Of a stretch of 16,055 bases of DNA, positions 13,220-16,055 are shown piece after piece. The translations under genes were made by a program, and so were the position numbers. Origin of the DNA: G039029935 sp039029935 (GTDB taxonomy: Bacteria > Chloroflexota > Anaerolineae > Caldilineales > Caldilineaceae); assembly GCA_039029935.1 (NCBI GenBank), contig JBCCFC010000134.1:1-16055 (forward strand). Reading direction: 5' to 3'. The notes under the pieces are model-generated. The model was not told where the DNA came from. It saw only the letters and a list, made by a program, of their open reading frames with translations, and searched no databases. The number at the start of each line of letters is the position of its first letter. Position 1 is the first letter of the stretch.

Positions 13220-13288
13220 CTCTTCCAGGAAGGGGTAACGAAACATTTGGCTATATCCAGATTGCTGCACCCCTTCCTGAAAGAAGAG
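13220..13288 (-). terminator. Long hairpin between the dehydrogenase and phzF-like genes
   Basis: CAGGAAGGGGT (13226-13236) and ACCCCTTCCTG (13269-13279) form a perfect 11-bp stem, extended by CTCTTC (13220-13225) with GAAGAG (13283-13288) across a 3-nt bulge. The loop is 32 nt. No U-tract follows on the minus strand, so it may be an attenuator, an mRNA-stability element or a protein site rather than a simple terminator. Confidence 0.55.
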
Positions 13289-13296
13289 TATTCTAC

Positions 13297-14073
13297 CTAA
13301 ACGCGCAACGTCTCCGTATGCCCATCCACACTCATCGCCTGCCCCGATATCCTGCGTCCTGCATCAGACGCCAAGAACAGGGCCATTTCCGCAATATCAG
13401 ATGCTTGAATGAGGGTATGTAGCGAACTTTTGCGTTTATAGCCCTCACGGATGACTTCTGCTTCTACACCTTGGGCAGACGCCTTGGCCGCCATCACGCG
13501 GTCGATGCGTGGTCCTTCCACTGTGCCAGGACAGATTGCATTGGCACGGATGTTGAACTCGCCCAGTTCCATTGCCAGCGTTTTGGTGAAGCCGATGATG
13601 GCCCACTTGGATGCCGAGTATGGGGAACGACGTGGATAGCCCATGCGTCCTGCTGTAGACGAGATGTTGATGATTGATCCACCACCCGCCGCTTTGAGCA
13701 TGGGAATGGCAAGCCGTGCGCAGTAGAAATGGCTGCTGATGTTGATGGCGATGGTCTGGTCCCAGTCGGCTGGTGAAATCTCCTCAGTCAAGGCCGTCGG
13801 TCCAGATATGCCTGCGTTGTTGACCAGTACATCCAGTCCACCCAAGGACGATTGCACGGTTTCAAAAAGACGCTCGATTTCATCGACATTGGCGACATCG
13901 GTCTGACTGATACCGATGTTGGGGTAATTTTCTTGAAATTGAGCAATGTTCTCGGTTGAAATATCACAGACATGCACGTGTGCGCCTCGTTCGTGAAAAG
14001 CAGCGGCAATGGCTGCACCGATTCCTCCTGCACCCGCTGTGACCAATACACGTCGGCCTTGATGAGATTGCAT
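13297..14073 (-). CDS. Short-chain dehydrogenase/reductase (SDR)
   Basis: Classical SDR of 258 residues, a cytosolic NAD(P)-dependent oxidoreductase acting on a hydroxyl or keto group. The cofactor loop is TAGAGGIG (12-19), where Ala13 takes the place of the usual first glycine; Asp37 at the end of beta-2 favours NAD(H). NNAG (85-88), Asn111, Ser139, Tyr152 and Lys156 (PYSASK) complete the catalytic set, and CPGTVEGPR (181-189) and the SGQAMSVDGH end block are typical. The ATG at 14073 has AAGGAG 9 nt upstream. The substrate cannot be told; many relatives act on sugars or hydroxy acids. It is followed by the phzF-like gene and is divergent from the P-type ATPase. Confidence 0.93.
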   Translation of the reverse strand: MQSHQGRRVLVTAGAGGIGAAIAAAFHERGAHVHVCDISTENIAQFQENYPNIGISQTDVANVDEIERLFETVQSSLGGLDVLVNNAGISGPTALTEEISPADWDQTIAINISSHFYCARLAIPMLKAAGGGSIINISSTAGRMGYPRRSPYSASKWAIIGFTKTLAMELGEFNIRANAICPGTVEGPRIDRVMAAKASAQGVEAEVIREGYKRKSSLHTLIQASDIAEMALFLASDAGRRISGQAMSVDGHTETLRV

Positions 14074-14368
14074 AGCCTGCTTCTCCTTACTATGATATCT
14101 GTTAAAAAAATGACCTATAAGTGAATATGATAGAAGTACATAAGGCTTTGTGTTCAGATAGCGGGTTCAAATTATTATATCATGATGTGGGCTGTATGTT
14201 GATCCCATGTTAATCCCATGCTAATGGGCTATCATGAAGTTTGACGTTCAATCTATTCATTAAGGTACATCAAACTATTCTGGATTGGGCTAGCATCACA
14301 CACAGGGAATATATATCTAAATAGCACATATATATATATTTACATACAACTCAAAGGGTGTTTGCCAA
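14074..14368. other. Divergent intergenic region between the SDR and P-type ATPase genes
   Basis: These 295 bp contain no gene. They must hold both promoters, but I could not pick a convincing pair; TTGACG at 14241-14246 is a possible plus-strand -35 with only a weak -10 beyond it. An AT-only stretch lies around 14327-14340. The middle holds the tandem 11-bp repeats and repeated TCATGA and TGGGCT words described separately. Confidence 0.45.
14199..14220. repeat. Two tandem 11-bp repeats in the divergent intergenic region
   Basis: TTGATCCCATG (14199-14209) and TTAATCCCATG (14210-14220) abut. CCCAT of the second unit can pair with ATGGG at 14224-14228. TGGGCT occurs at 14188-14193 and 14225-14230, and TCATGA at 14180-14185 and 14232-14237, framing the repeats. 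The layout suggests a regulator site of helical-turn spacing, without proof. Confidence 0.5.
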
Positions 14369-16055
14369 ATGTCTAACGTTAAATGGAAATTGAATAAAAC
14401 CAAATCAAAAAAGCGTCTTATCACAAAATTAATTACAATATCAGATCAATCATCTACAAATCCCTATAATCGCTTTCAAGAAGCATATGTTTATCCCCTC
14501 CTTGACAACCTTTATTCAAAAGGTGAGTCATGGATTCAAAAATTTTTGGGAACAGGAGGGGCAACTGCACAGATTGAGCAGTTGGCTTTGTCTCAATATC
14601 GGCCAACTGAGATATCACCAGAGGAACAACGAATTGACCGCCATTTAACAGAGTCGATACTTGTTTTTTTCGCCAACAGCATTGCTGCCATTGCATATCC
14701 CCCATTGCTCTTACTTAGCTTCCCCTTTATCCTAAAAGATACTGTTACTATTGTTAAGCAGGCGATTAATGAGTTTAAGAATGAGCGTAAATTTGGTGTT
14801 ACAGGGCTGATAGCTCTTGGGGTAACATTGCTTTTTTTACAAGGAATGTGGTGGATATTCGCTTTGTACAATATGCTTTATCTGGCAAGCGAAAAATTTT
14901 TATTCAAAACACGTGACACATCACAGCGAAATCTCGCTGACTTTTTTGGTGGGTTGCCTCGGATTGCTTGGTGTGAAAAAGATGGTATTGAGATTGAAGT
15001 CCCAGTCGAAGATTTACAGTTGAATGATAGAGTGGTCGTTCACGCTGGGGAGATGATAGTGATTGATGGTATCATTGTGAATGGCCTTGGGACAATTGAT
15101 CAGCATATGCTGACAGGGGAAGCCCAGCCTGTGGAAAAGGCCGTGGATGATGCTGTATATGCAGGTACAGTTGTCCTGTCAGGTACACTGAAGATTTGTG
15201 TTCAAAAGGCCGGACACGACACCGTCTCTGGACAGATTGTTGAAGTTTTAAACAGCACAGCAGACTATCGGTCCAATGTAGAGTTGCGCGGTGAGATGGT
15301 AGCCAACGCCAGTGTGCTGCCAACATTGGCACTGAGTGGTTTGGCACTTAGTTTGTTAGGTCCTGTCAGTGCAACGGCTCTTTTGAGTTGTTTTATTGGC
15401 TTTCAACTTCGGTACACAAGTCCCTTAAGCCTTCTCAACTTCCTACAAATTGCAACCCAAGAAGGGATTCTCGTCAAGGATGGGCGCGCACTCGAACTCC
15501 TTGCTACAGTCGATACCATTGTCTTTGACAAAACAGGTACATTGACGCTCGAAGAGCTATCCATTGGTAATGTCTATACATTTACAGAACATACTGCAAC
15601 CGAGGTGTTACGCTATGCAGCCGCAGCCGAGTATAAACAATCCCATCCCATCGCTCTTGCGATTTTACAATCAGCACAGGCAATGCAAATCCAAGTGCCA
15701 ACGGTTGTCAATGCAACATATACGACAGGGTTTGGTCTCTCGGTAAGTGTGAAAGAACCATCCGATGTCGCTGGCACTATCACTCGACAGGTGCTGGTGG
15801 GTAGCCAGAAGTTTATGCAGCAAGAGCAGATTATACTCGAAGAAGATGTCCAAACGATTCAAACAGCAAGTGCGGAGAAGGGGCACTCGCTTGTCTATGT
15901 TGCGATTGATAACCACCTAGCAGGCGTCGTTGAGCTTTGCCCCACCATTCGACCTGAGGCAACCGAGGTGATCCAAGCCCTCAAAGCGCGCGATCTATCG
16001 CTCTATATTATCTCTGGAGACCAAGAGCAACCAACCGCAAAACTTGCTGAGAAAC
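14369..16055 (+). CDS. P1B-like P-type ATPase, 3' end missing, without CPx motif or HMA domain
   Basis: First 562 residues of a membrane ATPase that forms a phospho-aspartate; open to the window end. Residues 1-90 are soluble with no CxxC or heavy-metal-associated domain. Hydrophobic segments lie at about 95-125 and 143-175. The actuator loop holds LTGEAQPV (248-255), the phosphorylation site is DKTGT (387-391), the P1B-type HP dipeptide is in YKQSHPIALAIL (422-433), and the hinge begins ISGD (548-551). In the transport helix the expected CPC/CPH/SPC reads TSPLS (350-354), with no cysteine to bind a soft metal, and the GExIPVDG block reads GEMIVIDG. The ion is therefore uncertain. ATG at 14369 with AAAGGG about 11 nt upstream. 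Nothing next to it names a substrate. Confidence 0.85.
   Translation, partial: MSNVKWKLNKTKSKKRLITKLITISDQSSTNPYNRFQEAYVYPLLDNLYSKGESWIQKFLGTGGATAQIEQLALSQYRPTEISPEEQRIDRHLTESILVFFANSIAAIAYPPLLLLSFPFILKDTVTIVKQAINEFKNERKFGVTGLIALGVTLLFLQGMWWIFALYNMLYLASEKFLFKTRDTSQRNLADFFGGLPRIAWCEKDGIEIEVPVEDLQLNDRVVVHAGEMIVIDGIIVNGLGTIDQHMLTGEAQPVEKAVDDAVYAGTVVLSGTLKICVQKAGHDTVSGQIVEVLNSTADYRSNVELRGEMVANASVLPTLALSGLALSLLGPVSATALLSCFIGFQLRYTSPLSLLNFLQIATQEGILVKDGRALELLATVDTIVFDKTGTLTLEELSIGNVYTFTEHTATEVLRYAAAAEYKQSHPIALAILQSAQAMQIQVPTVVNATYTTGFGLSVSVKEPSDVAGTITRQVLVGSQKFMQQEQIILEEDVQTIQTASAEKGHSLVYVAIDNHLAGVVELCPTIRPEATEVIQALKARDLSLYIISGDQEQPTAKLAEK

Noticed and set aside
12274..14073. Part of a phenazine biosynthesis cluster
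   Set aside because: Only a PhzF-family protein and an SDR are present; no other phz gene is visible, and PhzF relatives are widespread outside phenazine producers.
14309..14346. Replication origin or attachment site in the AT-rich stretch
   Set aside because: There are no DnaA-box clusters, no dnaA/dnaN neighbours, no integrase and no flanking direct repeat; it is more likely promoter DNA.
14454..14871. Minus-strand open frames inside the ATPase gene start
   Set aside because: They lie opposite a continuous P-type ATPase reading frame and show no family motif.

Overview
This 16 kb window looks like a piece of a bacterial chromosome of moderate GC content. Genes sit on both strands and are separated by short intergenic stretches; promoters are sigma70-like, ribosome sites are of Shine-Dalgarno type, and ATG, GTG and TTG starts all occur. 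I saw no rRNA, tRNA, CRISPR array, transposase or phage gene. The mix of genes (sugar ABC transporter with a LacI regulator, large polytopic glycosyltransferase-like protein, PHP-AlbA fusion, short tandem repeats between genes) reminds me of Chloroflexota, but that is a loose impression and cannot be proven from this sequence.

Layout. (1) 1-1680, minus strand: a LacI-family repressor followed by a truncated MalF/UgpA-type sugar ABC permease. The regulator has a clear promoter with a LacI-like operator over its start point. (2) 1720-2152, plus strand: a small membrane protein with a C-terminal zinc ribbon. (3) 2161-4687: two divergent PlsC-type acyltransferases separated by a symmetric promoter/operator region; the rightward one is followed by a SAM methyltransferase. 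Membrane lipid synthesis or remodelling is the likely theme. (4) 4746-11984, minus strand: four genes in a row. In order of transcription they are a 964-residue PHP plus AlbA_2-like protein with long disordered Ser/Arg/Asn-rich segments, a degenerate NAD(P)H-hydrate-epimerase-like protein, a 926-residue membrane protein that ends in an ILEI/FAM3-like domain (start overlapping the preceding stop as ATGA), and an AlkB-like 2-oxoglutarate dioxygenase. (5) 12274-14073, minus strand: a short-chain dehydrogenase followed by a PhzF-family isomerase, with a long hairpin between them. (6) 14369-16055, plus strand: the first 562 residues of a P1B-like P-type ATPase that lacks the usual metal-binding N-domain and the CPx motif; it runs off the window.

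The least explained parts are the PHP-AlbA protein with its low-complexity flanks and its downstream neighbours, the ILEI-like domain on a bacterial membrane protein, and the unusual P-type ATPase. The window is also rich in short tandem repeats of different unit length (7, 8, 9, 11, 12 and 15 bp), both between genes and in frame inside the PHP gene. I do not see an obvious complete defence system or biosynthetic cluster.
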